64,000 nucleotides of DNA from Deltaproteobacteria bacterium (GCA_018266075.1 JAFEBB010000004.1:124001-188000), one strand, 5' to 3'; positions 7,303 to 16,237 are shown, counted from the stretch's first letter. Notes: generated by a model not told the origin, from the letters alone. Program-made: numbers and translations.

Positions 7303-9582
7303 TCAAATCGACATCAGGTACGCGAGCAGGTCGTTCTTGTCCTGCTCGCTGAGCGTGGCCGTGTTGCCGTGCGGCTTGCTGCCCTTCATCTCCAGCACCG
7401 CGCGCAGCGCGAACGTCGCCGTGGGCACCACCGAGCCGCCTTCGACGCCGAGACCACCCGCGCCGCTCTCGAGCAGCGGGAACACGTCCCAGGTTCCAGC
7501 GAGCGGCGGAGGTGGCCAGCCACCAAAGATCGGCTCCTGCCACTCGGGGTGCAGCGGGAGGTGCACCGGCGTGCCCACGTCGTCGAAGTGGCCGCGCGTC
7601 TGGCGATCCTGATCCGCCGAGAAGGTCGGCCGCGGGTGACAGACCCGCGCCGAGCAGCCGACCTCTTTGCTCTCGAAGAGCTGCATGCCGTGCACCGCGT
7701 CGCCGTGCGTGCCGTCGGGCAAGGTGAGCTGCTTCGAGAACGCACCGTCGGCGGCCACGAACGGGTTCGGCGGCGGCGCGAAGAGCGCCTGGTAGTCGGA
7801 GAGCTCGCGGATCTCGTCGGTCGAGGGATCCGGGTTGTGGAAGCGATTGCGCGCGAGCACGTCGTGCGCGACCACGTCCAGCGTGGGCAGCGCCGAGGGC
7901 GTGAAGTACGGCGCGCTGTCGCGGATGCCGCGCAGCGTGGTCACCCGGTAGATGCGCAGCGGGTGCGTCTTTTCATAGAGCACGCCCGAGGTGTGGCCCT
8001 CCATGTGGCAGGCGTCGCAGCTCATGCCCGAGCGGCCCAGGTCGGTGAAGTAGATGATGTCGCCGAGCCGGCGCGCCTTCTGGTTCCACATGTTCGGGCC
8101 GTCGAAGGTGGCCGCGAGCGAGAGGTGCGCGGCGTCCTTGACGTCGAGGACGCTCACCGTGCCCGAGAGCCGGTTCACCGCGTAGAGCCTCTGCTTCTTC
8201 GCGTCGAGGCAGAGCGCGCGCGGGCCGGAGTGGATGGCCACGCTGGCGCGGTTGTTGGTCTCGAAGTCGCCGTCGGGGCGGATGTGCGGCGTGTTCGCGG
8301 GCGGCTGGATGTAGAGCTCGCCAACGAGCGCGTGCTCGGGATCGTCCTTGAGCAGGCCGGTGTCGAAGGCCAGCACGCGGCCCAGCGCGAGATCCGCGGC
8401 GTAGAGCCGGTTCTTCACGGGATCGATCGCCAGGCCCTCGAGCACGCCCGCGCCCATGCCCTTGTGGAGCAGCACCTGGTCGGTCTTGGCGTCGATCACC
8501 TCGACGCCGCCGTTCATGCTGACCTCCACCTTGTCCGGGTTGGGTCCCACGTTGGGGCCGATGGTGGACGCGAAGAGCAGGTCGTGCGTGGGGTCGTACG
8601 CGAGCGCGCGCGCGGCCTTGCCGCTCATCACGTATGCGCCGTACCTGGCCGTTCGGCCGCCGACGATCTTCACGCCCGGTCCGGGTGCGATGCGGACCGG
8701 CGCGGGATCTGGAGCGCCAGCCTGCGCGTTCGGCTTGAGGTGCACCACGTCGTCGGTGCCGATCTGCGCCACGTAGAGCGATCGCGACGAAGGCGCGACC
8801 ACCGAGCGCGGCTGCCGACCCGGCACGCGGTGCGACTCGATCTGGCCGTTCGCGAGATTGACGCGCAGCAGCCCGCCCTGACGCGTGGTGACCCAGGCGC
8901 TGTCGCCGTCGAGCGTGAGCGCTTGCGGCCATTCGCCCAGCGGCAGCTTCTTCGACACGCCTGGTTTGCTCGTCGAGAACAGCTCCAGCGCGCTCTCGTA
9001 CTCGTCGGCGACCACGAGCTGCGAGCCGTCCGCGGTGATCGCCAGCGCCCGCGGCCCGTCGCCCGCATGGATCACGTCGTGCTGCCCGCTGTCGGTGTTG
9101 TATCGATATATCTCGTCGGTCGTCGGCGAGGCCACGAAGAGCGCGCTGCCGTCGGGGGTGAGCGCGCAGGCGTAGGGCTCGGCGAAGTCCGCGTCGTTGA
9201 CCACGGTGATGCTCGCGGTGCCGGGCACCCGGCTGCCATCGGCGTGGCGCACGCTCACGGTGGCCTTCATGCTGTCGGTGAGCGCGTTGAGCTTCTGCGG
9301 CGGCAGACGGAGCGTGAGGTGGCTACCGTCGATGAACGTCGCGGGAATGGCGACGGTGAACGGACCTTCGAAGCTCACGAGGTCGCCATTGCGGAAGCCG
9401 CCGCCGTAGACCGTCAGCGGGTAGCTGGTCTGGTTGCTGATGACGGTGGGACCAATGGTGTCGAGCCGCTCGGTCACCGGCGGGGGCGGCTTGGGGCCGA
9501 GCGCGCTGTAGAGGAAGTACGCGCCACCGCCGAGCACGACGAGCGCGATCACGACCGCCACCATCAAGGAGTTCTTGGTCAC
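7303..9582 (-). CDS. Membrane-anchored beta-propeller fused to di-haem cytochrome/MauG-like domain
   Basis: 759 residues; GTG start at 9582, with an ATG six codons later as alternative. An N-terminal transmembrane anchor (residues about 6-28) is followed by an IPT/TIG-like Ig domain (about 40-130). Next comes a YVTN-type propeller (about 135-500, with repeats such as ALTPDGSALFVASP and AITADGSQLVVADE). The C-terminal cytochrome portion has a classical haem site, CDACH, near residue 520, and a second, unusual site, CSARVCH (CX4CH), near residue 645. The region between them (LRGIRDSAPYFTPSALPTL) matches MauG/cytochrome-c-peroxidase-like proteins. It is likely periplasmic and electron-transferring; the substrate is unknown. 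The DUF4846 gene lies 22 bp upstream on the same strand. Confidence 0.8.
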   Translation of the reverse strand: MTKNSLMVAVVIALVVLGGGAYFLYSALGPKPPPPVTERLDTIGPTVISNQTSYPLTVYGGGFRNGDLVSFEGPFTVAIPATFIDGSHLTLRLPPQKLNALTDSMKATVSVRHADGSRVPGTASITVVNDADFAEPYACALTPDGSALFVASPTTDEIYRYNTDSGQHDVIHAGDGPRALAITADGSQLVVADEYESALELFSTSKPGVSKKLPLGEWPQALTLDGDSAWVTTRQGGLLRVNLANGQIESHRVPGRQPRSVVAPSSRSLYVAQIGTDDVVHLKPNAQAGAPDPAPVRIAPGPGVKIVGGRTARYGAYVMSGKAARALAYDPTHDLLFASTIGPNVGPNPDKVEVSMNGGVEVIDAKTDQVLLHKGMGAGVLEGLAIDPVKNRLYAADLALGRVLAFDTGLLKDDPEHALVGELYIQPPANTPHIRPDGDFETNNRASVAIHSGPRALCLDAKKQRLYAVNRLSGTVSVLDVKDAAHLSLAATFDGPNMWNQKARRLGDIIYFTDLGRSGMSCDACHMEGHTSGVLYEKTHPLRIYRVTTLRGIRDSAPYFTPSALPTLDVVAHDVLARNRFHNPDPSTDEIRELSDYQALFAPPPNPFVAADGAFSKQLTLPDGTHGDAVHGMQLFESKEVGCSARVCHPRPTFSADQDRQTRGHFDDVGTPVHLPLHPEWQEPIFGGWPPPPLAGTWDVFPLLESGAGGLGVEGGSVVPTATFALRAVLEMKGSKPHGNTATLSEQDKNDLLAYLMSI

Positions 9583-9604
9583 GTTGCGCTCGGTGTGGTG
9601 CGGT

Positions 9605-10438
9605 TCACGGCAGCCTCCGCAGGCTGGTCCAGGGAAACGGCGCCCAGAATGGGGTCGTCACCTGCTCGCCGTCGAGCGAGAACCAGGCCTGCCCCGGCGC
9701 GGCGTTGAGCACGTGGAAGCTCTGCGCGGGCATGAAGCCCTGGCCCACCAGCGCCAGGCGGTGGCCCTTGCCGTCGTCGGCGATGTCGAGCACCAGCACC
9801 GCGTGCCCGAGGTCCTTCGCGGGCAGCACGAAGAAGTCGCCGGGCTGCAGCGCCGCGCGCGCGACGGGCTTGTTGTACGCCCAGAGCGAGCGCGTGCCCG
9901 CGTAGGTGAAGACGAAGTCGAGGTACTTGCGAAACGCCGCGCGAGAGCCGTCCGCCGAGGCGCCCGCGCTCCACGACACTTTTTGCCCCGACACCTTGGG
10001 CCGCATGCCGCTGCGCCAGTCATCCCACTTCGCGGGCGCGCCGCTGGTGAGCGTGTACTGCAGGCCGTCGCGCGACGCGTTCGCCCAGTGCCACTCGGCG
10101 TTCAAGCGGATGATCGAGTCCGCGCACTGCTGCAGATCGCGATCGCCGACGTCGAGCGCGGCCACGGCGGCCACGCGCGGATCCGTGCCCAGGTGCACCA
10201 CCGAGCCGTCGAAGGCCAGCACTGGCGCGCCCTCGGGCAAGAGCGGCAGCGTGCGCAAGAACGCGCCGAACGACTTCGGATCTTCCGCCACGCGCACGAA
10301 GCCCGCAGGCGGCGGAAAGGCGCTCTCCAGGGTGCGCACCGGCTGCTTGGCGTCGAGCCACACATAGCGCGCGCGCTGCGCGGCATCGGGCGGCACGGGC
10401 GCTGCGGCGAGGAGCGCGAGGGCGAGCGCGGAGAGCAC
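9605..10438 (-). CDS. DUF4846-family exported protein
   Basis: 277 residues with a GTG start at 10438 and a short signal peptide ending near AAAPVPPDA. Diagnostic stretches are RDLQQCADSIIRLNAEW, followed by a YTLTSGAPAKWDDWRSG-type region, FRKYLDFVFTYAGTRSL, and PGDFFVLPAKDLGHAVLVLDIA. Together these are characteristic of DUF4846 proteins. The PGDFF...GHAV...D pattern recalls NlpC/P60-like or transglutaminase-like folds, but no intact catalytic triad was confirmed. It sits 22 bp upstream of the propeller/cytochrome gene on the same strand, so co-transcription is plausible. Confidence 0.75.
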   Translation of the reverse strand: MLSALALALLAAAPVPPDAAQRARYVWLDAKQPVRTLESAFPPPAGFVRVAEDPKSFGAFLRTLPLLPEGAPVLAFDGSVVHLGTDPRVAAVAALDVGDRDLQQCADSIIRLNAEWHWANASRDGLQYTLTSGAPAKWDDWRSGMRPKVSGQKVSWSAGASADGSRAAFRKYLDFVFTYAGTRSLWAYNKPVARAALQPGDFFVLPAKDLGHAVLVLDIADDGKGHRLALVGQGFMPAQSFHVLNAAPGQAWFSLDGEQVTTPFWAPFPWTSLRRLP

Positions 10439-10510
10439 GGCGGGAGTCTAGGGCGATTGTCCGCTTCGGGAAATCGAACCGAAAAGCCCCCTCGCCCGTT
10501 GGAGGCGACC

Positions 10511-11089
10511 ATGACCCCTTCCATCGCCCTCCTGGTGCTCCTCGCCTCGCCCACGCTGCCTCCGCCGCTGCCGCCCGTCGAGCCGCCGACGGTCGAGAAG
10601 CTCCAAGACGCGAAGCCCGACAACAAGGAACTGAAGTCGCTCGTCGACGCCGACCAGGCCGATCGCCAGCACCCGCCGATGGATCCCAAGGGATTCCACG
10701 CGGTGATGGACCGCGATCACCAACGGCTGGCGCGTGTTAAAGAATTGGTTAAGTCCAACGCGCCGCAGACGGCGAACGACTTCTACGCGGCCGCGCTGGT
10801 GCTGCAGCACAGCGAGTCCCTCGACGACTACGCGCTCGCGCGCACGCTGGCGCTCGAGTCGGCCAGGCGCGGGGGTGCGAAGTCGCTCATGCTCGCGGCG
10901 GAAGCCTGGGATCGCTGGCTGATGAAGGCCGGTTACCCGCAGCACTTCGGCACGCAGTACCGGCCCAAGGCCGACGACAAGACGACGTTCGAGCTGGCGC
11001 CCATCGACTCTGCGACGACCGACGCCGAGCGCGTGAAGTGGGGCCTTCCGCCCCTCGCAGAGATTCCAAAGACGATGTCGCTGCACTAA
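10511..11089 (+). CDS. Exported alpha-helical protein, DUF6624-like
   Basis: 192 residues. The ATG at 10511 is preceded by GGAGG (10501-10505), which fixes this start over the longer in-frame reading. A signal peptide (MTPSIALLVLLASPTLP) precedes a Pro-rich stretch and a helical domain with a DADQADRQ motif and ALVLQHSESLDDYALARTLA. The Gln-His pair and the surrounding helices resemble DUF6624-type proteins; I am only moderately sure of this. A patch of rare AT-rich codons (TTG GTT AAG, 10745-10753) sits inside an otherwise GC-rich gene. Its last four bases overlap the stop of the convergent MocR gene. Confidence 0.6.
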   Translation: MTPSIALLVLLASPTLPPPLPPVEPPTVEKLQDAKPDNKELKSLVDADQADRQHPPMDPKGFHAVMDRDHQRLARVKELVKSNAPQTANDFYAAALVLQHSESLDDYALARTLALESARRGGAKSLMLAAEAWDRWLMKAGYPQHFGTQYRPKADDKTTFELAPIDSATTDAERVKWGLPPLAEIPKTMSLH

Positions 11090-12543
11090 CGCGCGCTGGC
11101 GAGCCGCTTCACCGCATCGTGGATCTCGCGCGCGTCGAGCGCCGCGAAGCCCAGGCGTGCTGCCGACTGCGGCTTGCCGTCGAAGGCGAAGCGGCTCGCG
11201 GGAAAGAACGCCACGCCGCGCTCGAGCGCGCGTTTGGCCCACGCATCGACGTCGATGCCCGGCTCCACCTTCGCCCAGAGTGAAATCCCGCCAGCGGGGA
11301 CTTCGAACTCGAGCGCGTCGCGCAGGTGCACATGCAGCGCGTCCGCGAGGGCGTCGCGGCGCGATTGATAGATGCGGCGCATGCGTCGTGCGTGCCGCTG
11401 CACCTCGCCGTCCTCGAGGAGCTCGGCCACGGCGCACTCCACGAGCTGATCGCCCTGTCGATCGGCGATGGCGCGCAGCGCGGTCATGCGGGCCATGAAC
11501 GGAGCCGGCGCGACCGCGAACCCGAGCCGCAACCCCGGCGCGAGGATCTTGGAGAGCGTGCCGACGTAGACCACCGCGCCCGCGCGATCCGCCGACGCGA
11601 GCGGCAAGATCGGCCGGCCCTCGTAGTGGAACTCGTGGTCGTAGTCGTCCTCGATCACCGCGAAGCGATGCGTCTCCGCGAGCTGGAGCAGACGCAGCCG
11701 TCGTCCCGGAGAGAGCACGGCCGTCGTCGGATATTGGTGGTGTGGCGTGAGGTACACCGCGCGGATCTTGTGACGCGCGAGGTGCGCGGCGAGCTTGTCC
11801 ACGTCGAGCCCGTGTGCGTCCACCGGGAACGGCTGGAGCTGCGCGCCCGCGAGCTTGAGCACCTCCCACGCCGGCCGATAGCCGAGGGCCTCCACCGCCA
11901 CCACGTCGCCCGGACGCACCAGCGCGCGGGCCGCGAGATCCAGCGCCATCTGCGAGCCTCGGGTGATGATCACGCCTTCGGCCCCGGCGGCGACACCGCG
12001 CGTCTGGGAGAGCATCTCCGCCACCGCCGCACGCAGCCGCGGATGACCAGCAGAGTCCGCCGCGTAGTCCAGCAGCGTGCGACCGTGCACACGAAGCGCG
12101 CGTCGATACGCACGCGCGAGCGCGCCCGCGGGCACGAGCCGCAGATCCGGCACGCCGCCGCCGAGCGAGAGCACGCCCCGTGGCAGCTTCGGCGCGAGCG
12201 GGCTCGGCGGGGCAGGCTCGAGCTCGAACGTGGTGCGCGCAGGCAGCTCGGTGCGCAGCGCGCCCGCGAAGCGCCGCGGCGTGACCTCGGGCAGCGCGCT
12301 CGACACGAACGTCCCGCGCGCCGGTTCGGTGGCGATCCAGCCCTCGGCCTCGAGCTCCTGGTACGCGGCGAGCACGGTGTTGCGGTGGATGCCGAGGGTC
12401 TCGCCCAGGGTGCGACTTCCCGGGAGCGCCGCGCCCGGCCGCAGCCGTCCGCGCCGGATCTCCTCGGACAGCGCGCGTGCAAGCTGCAGGAAGAGCGGCG
12501 TGTCCCCCTTCGGATCCAGCGCGATCGCGAGCTGCCAGCGCAT
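11086..12543 (-). CDS. MocR/PdxR-family transcriptional regulator (GntR-type HTH plus aminotransferase fold)
   Basis: 485 residues. An N-terminal GntR winged helix (residues about 15-80: LFLQLARALSEEIRRGRL, LPGSRTLGETLGIHRNTV, EGWIATEPARGTFV) is joined to a class I aminotransferase-like domain. The PLP lysine is in VGTLSKILAPGLRLGF, with the partner Asp in FAVIEDDYDHEF. Such proteins use PLP or a related metabolite as effector and often control vitamin B6, GABA or amino-acid genes. It is transcribed away from a GNAT gene across 69 bp holding TGGTCTA-like boxes. Those boxes resemble PdxR-type operators, so auto-control plus control of the GNAT gene is the likely arrangement. The target pathway cannot be named from sequence. 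Confidence 0.9.
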   Translation of the reverse strand: MRWQLAIALDPKGDTPLFLQLARALSEEIRRGRLRPGAALPGSRTLGETLGIHRNTVLAAYQELEAEGWIATEPARGTFVSSALPEVTPRRFAGALRTELPARTTFELEPAPPSPLAPKLPRGVLSLGGGVPDLRLVPAGALARAYRRALRVHGRTLLDYAADSAGHPRLRAAVAEMLSQTRGVAAGAEGVIITRGSQMALDLAARALVRPGDVVAVEALGYRPAWEVLKLAGAQLQPFPVDAHGLDVDKLAAHLARHKIRAVYLTPHHQYPTTAVLSPGRRLRLLQLAETHRFAVIEDDYDHEFHYEGRPILPLASADRAGAVVYVGTLSKILAPGLRLGFAVAPAPFMARMTALRAIADRQGDQLVECAVAELLEDGEVQRHARRMRRIYQSRRDALADALHVHLRDALEFEVPAGGISLWAKVEPGIDVDAWAKRALERGVAFFPASRFAFDGKPQSAARLGFAALDAREIHDAVKRLASAR

Positions 12544-12547
12544 GATG

Positions 12548-12593
12548 CTGGTCTAAGTGATTTTGTGGTTCTGGTCCATCTGCACAGACCAGA
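12548..12593. promoter_or_regulatory. Operator-like boxes between MocR gene and GNAT gene
   Basis: The intergenic region holds TGGTCTA (12549-12555), TGGTCCA (12572-12578) and, inverted, the complement of TGGTCTG (12586-12592). The last two form a perfect 7-bp inverted repeat, TCTGGTC/GACCAGA (12570-12576 and 12587-12593), with a 10-base spacer. Regulators of the PdxR branch of MocR are known to bind TGG(A/T)CTA-type boxes, and GabR-type dimers bind repeated boxes. Binding here is inferred from position and repetition. Confidence 0.55.
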
Positions 12594-12612
12594 TCGGCGT
12601 CATGCTGGAACC

Positions 12613-13443
12613 ATGGATCCGCTCCAGCGCCTGACCGCCGGGCCCGCGTGGCTCGCCACCACCGACGCCGATGGCTCGCACCGCATCACAAGCGTTCTCG
12701 CGACGCGCCAGCCCGAGCACCTGGGCTTCGACACCTCGGCCCTCCCGCGCGGACGGCAGGCGCTCTTGCGCGCAGAGCACGAGCTCGCGTCGCCGTTCGA
12801 AGATCGCGCGCTCACCCACTGGGCCGAGGCGCGCGGCGTCCTCGACGAGCGCGGGCTGCGGCTCTCGAGCGTGCAGGCAGGTCTGCCGTCGGGCGTGGAC
12901 CGCGCGCTCCTCGAGCGGCTCTGGCTTCGCGGTGAACCGCGCGACGCCGACGCGATCCAGGAGCTCTTCGATGCGCATCCGGAATCGCGGCCCGCATTCC
13001 TCGAAGGACCGCCAGGCTTCTCGCTGTGCTGCGCGCTCACCCACGCCGAGCGCGAATGGGCCGTGGACATGCTCGCGCCGCTCTATTGGAACGTGGGGCT
13101 GCCGCGCGAGCTCCTGGCGCGCGCGGTCCACGGCGCCGTGTGCAACGTGGGCGCGCGCGACGCGAGCGGCAAGCTGGTGGCCCACGCGCGCGCCATCTCC
13201 GACGGCGCCAAGTACGCGTGGGTCTACGACGTCGTCGTCCATGAAGCGCTGCGCGGCAAGGGGCTCGGCCAGGCGTTGATGAAGCTCCTGCTCGATCACC
13301 CGCGCGTGCGCGGCGCGCGCCAGGTGCTGCTCGCCACCCGCGATGCACAGAAGCTCTACGCGCGCTTTGGCTTCATCGATCGCCGGGACGTACCGCCCAA
13401 GGCCTACACCTCGACGGAGATGGTGCTGCGGCGCGCCATCTGA
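12613..13443 (+). CDS. GNAT acetyltransferase with N-terminal split-barrel-like extension
   Basis: 276 residues from ATG 12613. The C-terminal ~100 residues are a GNAT domain: KYAWVYDVVVHEALRGKGLG contains the acetyl-CoA-binding R/Q-x-x-G-x-G/A loop, followed by KLYARFGFIDRRD. The N-terminal ~110 residues begin AWLATTDADGSHRITSVL. This resembles the first strands of pyridoxamine-phosphate-oxidase-like flavin proteins, a combination known as PPOX/GNAT fusions. The flavin-site match is weak and could be coincidental. Its divergent neighbour is a MocR regulator using PLP, which makes a vitamin-B6-related context attractive but unproven. Confidence 0.75.
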   Translation: MDPLQRLTAGPAWLATTDADGSHRITSVLATRQPEHLGFDTSALPRGRQALLRAEHELASPFEDRALTHWAEARGVLDERGLRLSSVQAGLPSGVDRALLERLWLRGEPRDADAIQELFDAHPESRPAFLEGPPGFSLCCALTHAEREWAVDMLAPLYWNVGLPRELLARAVHGAVCNVGARDASGKLVAHARAISDGAKYAWVYDVVVHEALRGKGLGQALMKLLLDHPRVRGARQVLLATRDAQKLYARFGFIDRRDVPPKAYTSTEMVLRRAI

Positions 13444-13528
13444 CCTTCTCGTTTGACGCCGTTTCCGCGAAGATCGACCCGCGACTTCCCATGGCTGGGC
13501 GCTCGCGTGTCGAACTCCGGGAGCGTGG

Positions 13529-14014
13529 ATGGCCAGGGCCTTGGACGAGGAGGAGCTGCGCGCCCTCTACGTCGAGCTCGCGCCGGCGGTGCACCGGCGC
13601 GCCCTGGCCCTCCTCGGCGACGAGAGCGAGGCCTGGGACGTGGTGCAGGACGTGTTTCGCAAGCTGGTCGAGTCGCCCGCGGCCTTTCGCCGCGAGGCGC
13701 GGCCCATGACCTTCGTGTACCGCGTGGCCACCAACCTCTGCTTGAACCTGCTCCGTGCCCAGCGCGTCCGCAGCCGCGCCGATGCGCCTTCCGAGCCCGC
13801 GCTCCAGCCTGCGCAAGCCGACGCACGCGAGCTGCTCATGCACCTGCTCGATCGGCTCGACGAGCGCGCGCTGCAGATCGCCACCCTGCACTTCTTCGAC
13901 GGGCTGACGCAGGAGGAGATCTCGGACGTCATCGGCCTCTCGCGCAAGACGATTGGCCTGGAGCTGCAGAAGATCCGCGCGCTGGCCGCGGCGCTCGGCG
14001 GAGGCGCCGCATGA
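13529..14014 (+). CDS. ECF-type RNA polymerase sigma factor
   Basis: 161 residues, typical for ECF sigma factors. Region 2 is at about 12-75 (SEAWDVVQDVFRKLVESP, then the promoter-melting helix FVYRVATNLCLNLLRAQR). Region 4 is at about 100-150 (LDERALQIATLHFFDGLTQEEISDVIGLSRKTIGLEL). The start is the ATG at 13529. The gene begins a four-base-overlap chain with the anti-sigma and caspase-like genes, so all three probably form one transcript. The promoter specificity of this group is unknown; no repeated promoter motif was identified upstream. Confidence 0.92.
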   Translation: MARALDEEELRALYVELAPAVHRRALALLGDESEAWDVVQDVFRKLVESPAAFRREARPMTFVYRVATNLCLNLLRAQRVRSRADAPSEPALQPAQADARELLMHLLDRLDERALQIATLHFFDGLTQEEISDVIGLSRKTIGLELQKIRALAAALGGGAA

Positions 14015-14652
14015 ACCACCTCTCCGATCTCACGCTCGACGAGCTGGCCGGCCGCGAGCTGAGCGCGCCGCACCTGGCCGAGTGCGCGGCCTGTCGCGCG
14101 CGGCTCGAGGCGTTTCGAAGCTTCCGGGCGCGCTCGCTCGCGAGTCCGCGCTTCGAAGAGATCCGCGCGTCGCTCAAGCCGCCTCGGCGCATGCGCTGGG
14201 TGCCCTTTGGATTGGCGCTCGCCGCCTCGCTCGCGCTGGCGCTCGTCGTCGCGCCGCGGCTCGGGCCGCACGAGCGCATCAAGGGCAAGCCCTTCTTGCA
14301 GTTGGTGACCGCGCGCGGCGAGAGCGCGGGGCCCGTCTCGCCCGGCGCGCGGCTGGGGCTCACCGTGAACGGCGCCGGAAGCGGCTACGTGCTCGTGGTG
14401 GCGCTCGCGCCCGACGGCGGGGTGTCGCAGCTCTGGCCCGTGCACGGCGAGGTGAGCGGCGCCATCCCGCCGGGCTCGGCGCGGCTCGAGCCGCCCTTCG
14501 AGGTCACGCCGGGCTCGGCGCACCTGGTGGCGCTCTTTTCGGACGCACCGCTCGACGCGCGCGAAGTTCTTAACCATCCGGTGACATCCACAATCCCCGG
14601 CGAGCGCGCCCGCGCCGAGACCGACCTGGTGGTCGAGGAGAATTCGCGATGA
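14011..14652 (+). CDS. Membrane anti-sigma factor with DUF4384-like exported domain
   Basis: 213 residues, starting within the sigma gene's stop (ATGA). The cytoplasmic N-terminus has the zinc-binding anti-sigma pattern HLAECAACRARLEAF (H-x3-C-x2-C), residues about 25-40. A transmembrane helix follows near 70-88 (FGLALAASLALALVVAP). The outside domain carries LGLTVNGAGSGYVLVVALAPDGG and LWPVHG, which matches DUF4384, a module often linked to peptidase or caspase proteins. It probably holds the neighbouring sigma factor and releases it on an envelope signal. Confidence 0.82.
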   Translation: MNHLSDLTLDELAGRELSAPHLAECAACRARLEAFRSFRARSLASPRFEEIRASLKPPRRMRWVPFGLALAASLALALVVAPRLGPHERIKGKPFLQLVTARGESAGPVSPGARLGLTVNGAGSGYVLVVALAPDGGVSQLWPVHGEVSGAIPPGSARLEPPFEVTPGSAHLVALFSDAPLDAREVLNHPVTSTIPGERARAETDLVVEENSR

Positions 14653-16181
14653 GCCCTCGTGTGCTTGCTGGCTGCGCGCTGGCCTTGGCGCTCGTGCCTC
14701 CGTCGTCCGCGCACGCGCGCCGCTGGGCGGTGATCGTGGGCAACAACGTGGGCGACGCCGATGACGCGCCGCTGCGCTACGCCGAGACCGATGCCAGGCG
14801 GCTGGCCGACGTGCTCGCCGAGGTGGGCGGCGTCCACGCCGACGACGAGGTGCTGTTGCTCGGACGCAGCGCGGCCGACGTCGCGCAGACGCTCAAGTCG
14901 CTCGAGGAGAAGCTGAGGCTCGAGGCCCAGCCGGCGGATCAGCTCATCGTCTACTTCAGCGGCCACGCCGACGAAGGCGAGCTGCACCTTGGCGGCGGGC
15001 GCTTGCCGCTCGCGGAGCTGAACGCGTACGCGCAGCGGGTGCCCGTGGGCGTCGCGGTGTTGATCCTCGATTCGTGTCGATCCGGATCCGTCACTCGACT
15101 GAAGGGTCTCAAGCCGCTGGGCGGAACGGCGGTGAGCGTGGAGCTGCCCGAGGTGCGCGGCCGCGTGGTGATCGGCTCCTCGGGGCCGGACGAGCTCGCG
15201 CAGGAGTCGGACGCGGTGGGCGGATCCTTCTTCACCCACCACCTGCTCGCGGCGCTGCGTGGGCTCGCCGACACCAGCCACGACGGCGTGGTCACCCTCG
15301 AGGAGGCGTACACCTACGCGTACGCGCACACCGTCGAGTCCACGTTCGCCACCGAGGGCGGCGTGCAGCACCCGAGCTTCCACGTGGATCTCCGCGGTCA
15401 GGGCGCGCTCGCGCTCACCGCGCCCGGGCGCGCGCGCGGAAAGCTCCGGCTCGAGCTCGCAGACGTCGCTGAAGTGCTGGTGGTGAAGTGGCCGTCGAAC
15501 GAGCTGCTGGGCGAGTTCGTGAGCCCGGCCGGCGCGGCGGAGCTCGCGGTGCCGCCGGGTGCGTACGCGGTGCGCGTGCGTCGCGGCGCGCAGAGCGCCG
15601 AGCGGGAGATCACCGTGCCCGAGGGCGGCTCGGCCGTGCTTCACGACGGCGACTTCGAGCTCACCGCCGTGGCCCCGACGCGCTCGCGCGGACCGATGGA
15701 CACGGTCCGGCTCGCGGTCGGCGGCTCCGCCGGTCTTGGCCTGACGCGGAATGCCTCGACCGGTGTGGGCTTTGGCATCGGCGCGGAGCTCGACTCGCCC
15801 GGCTGGCCGAGCGTGGCCAAGCACCTCGCGGTGGATCTCGCCGCGCGCTCCAGCGACGCGACGGGCGAGGTGACCTACCGCGAGCGCACGCTCGATCTCC
15901 GCGCCGGTCCGGGTTGGGTGAGCTGGCTGGGCCCCGCCCGGCTGCGGCTCGCGCCCGAGCTCGGCGCCATTGGCGTGCTTCAGGATCGCCTGCCGGGAAA
16001 CCTGGCTCGCAACTCGCTGGCGCCCGAGCTCGGCGCGAGCGCCGCGCTGGAGCTGGGGCTCGTGGGGCCGGTGGCGGTGTTCGCAGATGCGTTCGGCGGC
16101 GGCGCGCTCTTGAACACGGTGGTGGGCGCGGAGCTGCGCCCGCGCGTGGACGGCGTGCTCGGGCTGGCCGTGCGGATCTGA
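14649..16181 (+). CDS. Exported caspase-like peptidase with PEGA-like and beta-barrel-like C-terminus
   Basis: 510 residues, start overlapping the previous stop (ATGA). A signal peptide (to about AHAR, residue 24) precedes a C14 caspase-fold domain. This begins RRWAVIVGNN, has catalytic His106 in VYFSGHADEGEL and Cys143 in LILDSCRSGS, and continues with GRVVIGSSGPDELAQES and FFTHHLLAALRG. Residues about 255-340 look like a PEGA/Ig-like segment (ELAVPPGAYAVRVRRG). The last 160 residues have alternating amphipathic strands (LRLAVGG-like start, LAVDLAARSS, LRLAPELGAIG) ending in AVRI, resembling a small outer-membrane barrel. A caspase domain tethered to a barrel and co-encoded with an ECF sigma pair suggests a regulated envelope protease. 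Confidence 0.85.
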   Translation: MSPRVLAGCALALALVPPSSAHARRWAVIVGNNVGDADDAPLRYAETDARRLADVLAEVGGVHADDEVLLLGRSAADVAQTLKSLEEKLRLEAQPADQLIVYFSGHADEGELHLGGGRLPLAELNAYAQRVPVGVAVLILDSCRSGSVTRLKGLKPLGGTAVSVELPEVRGRVVIGSSGPDELAQESDAVGGSFFTHHLLAALRGLADTSHDGVVTLEEAYTYAYAHTVESTFATEGGVQHPSFHVDLRGQGALALTAPGRARGKLRLELADVAEVLVVKWPSNELLGEFVSPAGAAELAVPPGAYAVRVRRGAQSAEREITVPEGGSAVLHDGDFELTAVAPTRSRGPMDTVRLAVGGSAGLGLTRNASTGVGFGIGAELDSPGWPSVAKHLAVDLAARSSDATGEVTYRERTLDLRAGPGWVSWLGPARLRLAPELGAIGVLQDRLPGNLARNSLAPELGASAALELGLVGPVAVFADAFGGGALLNTVVGAELRPRVDGVLGLAVRI

Positions 16182-16237
16182 GTTCCCATCGAAGCGAGCG
16201 CGCGTGTCCAAGGTCGGTCGACGCACTGGAGCGAATC

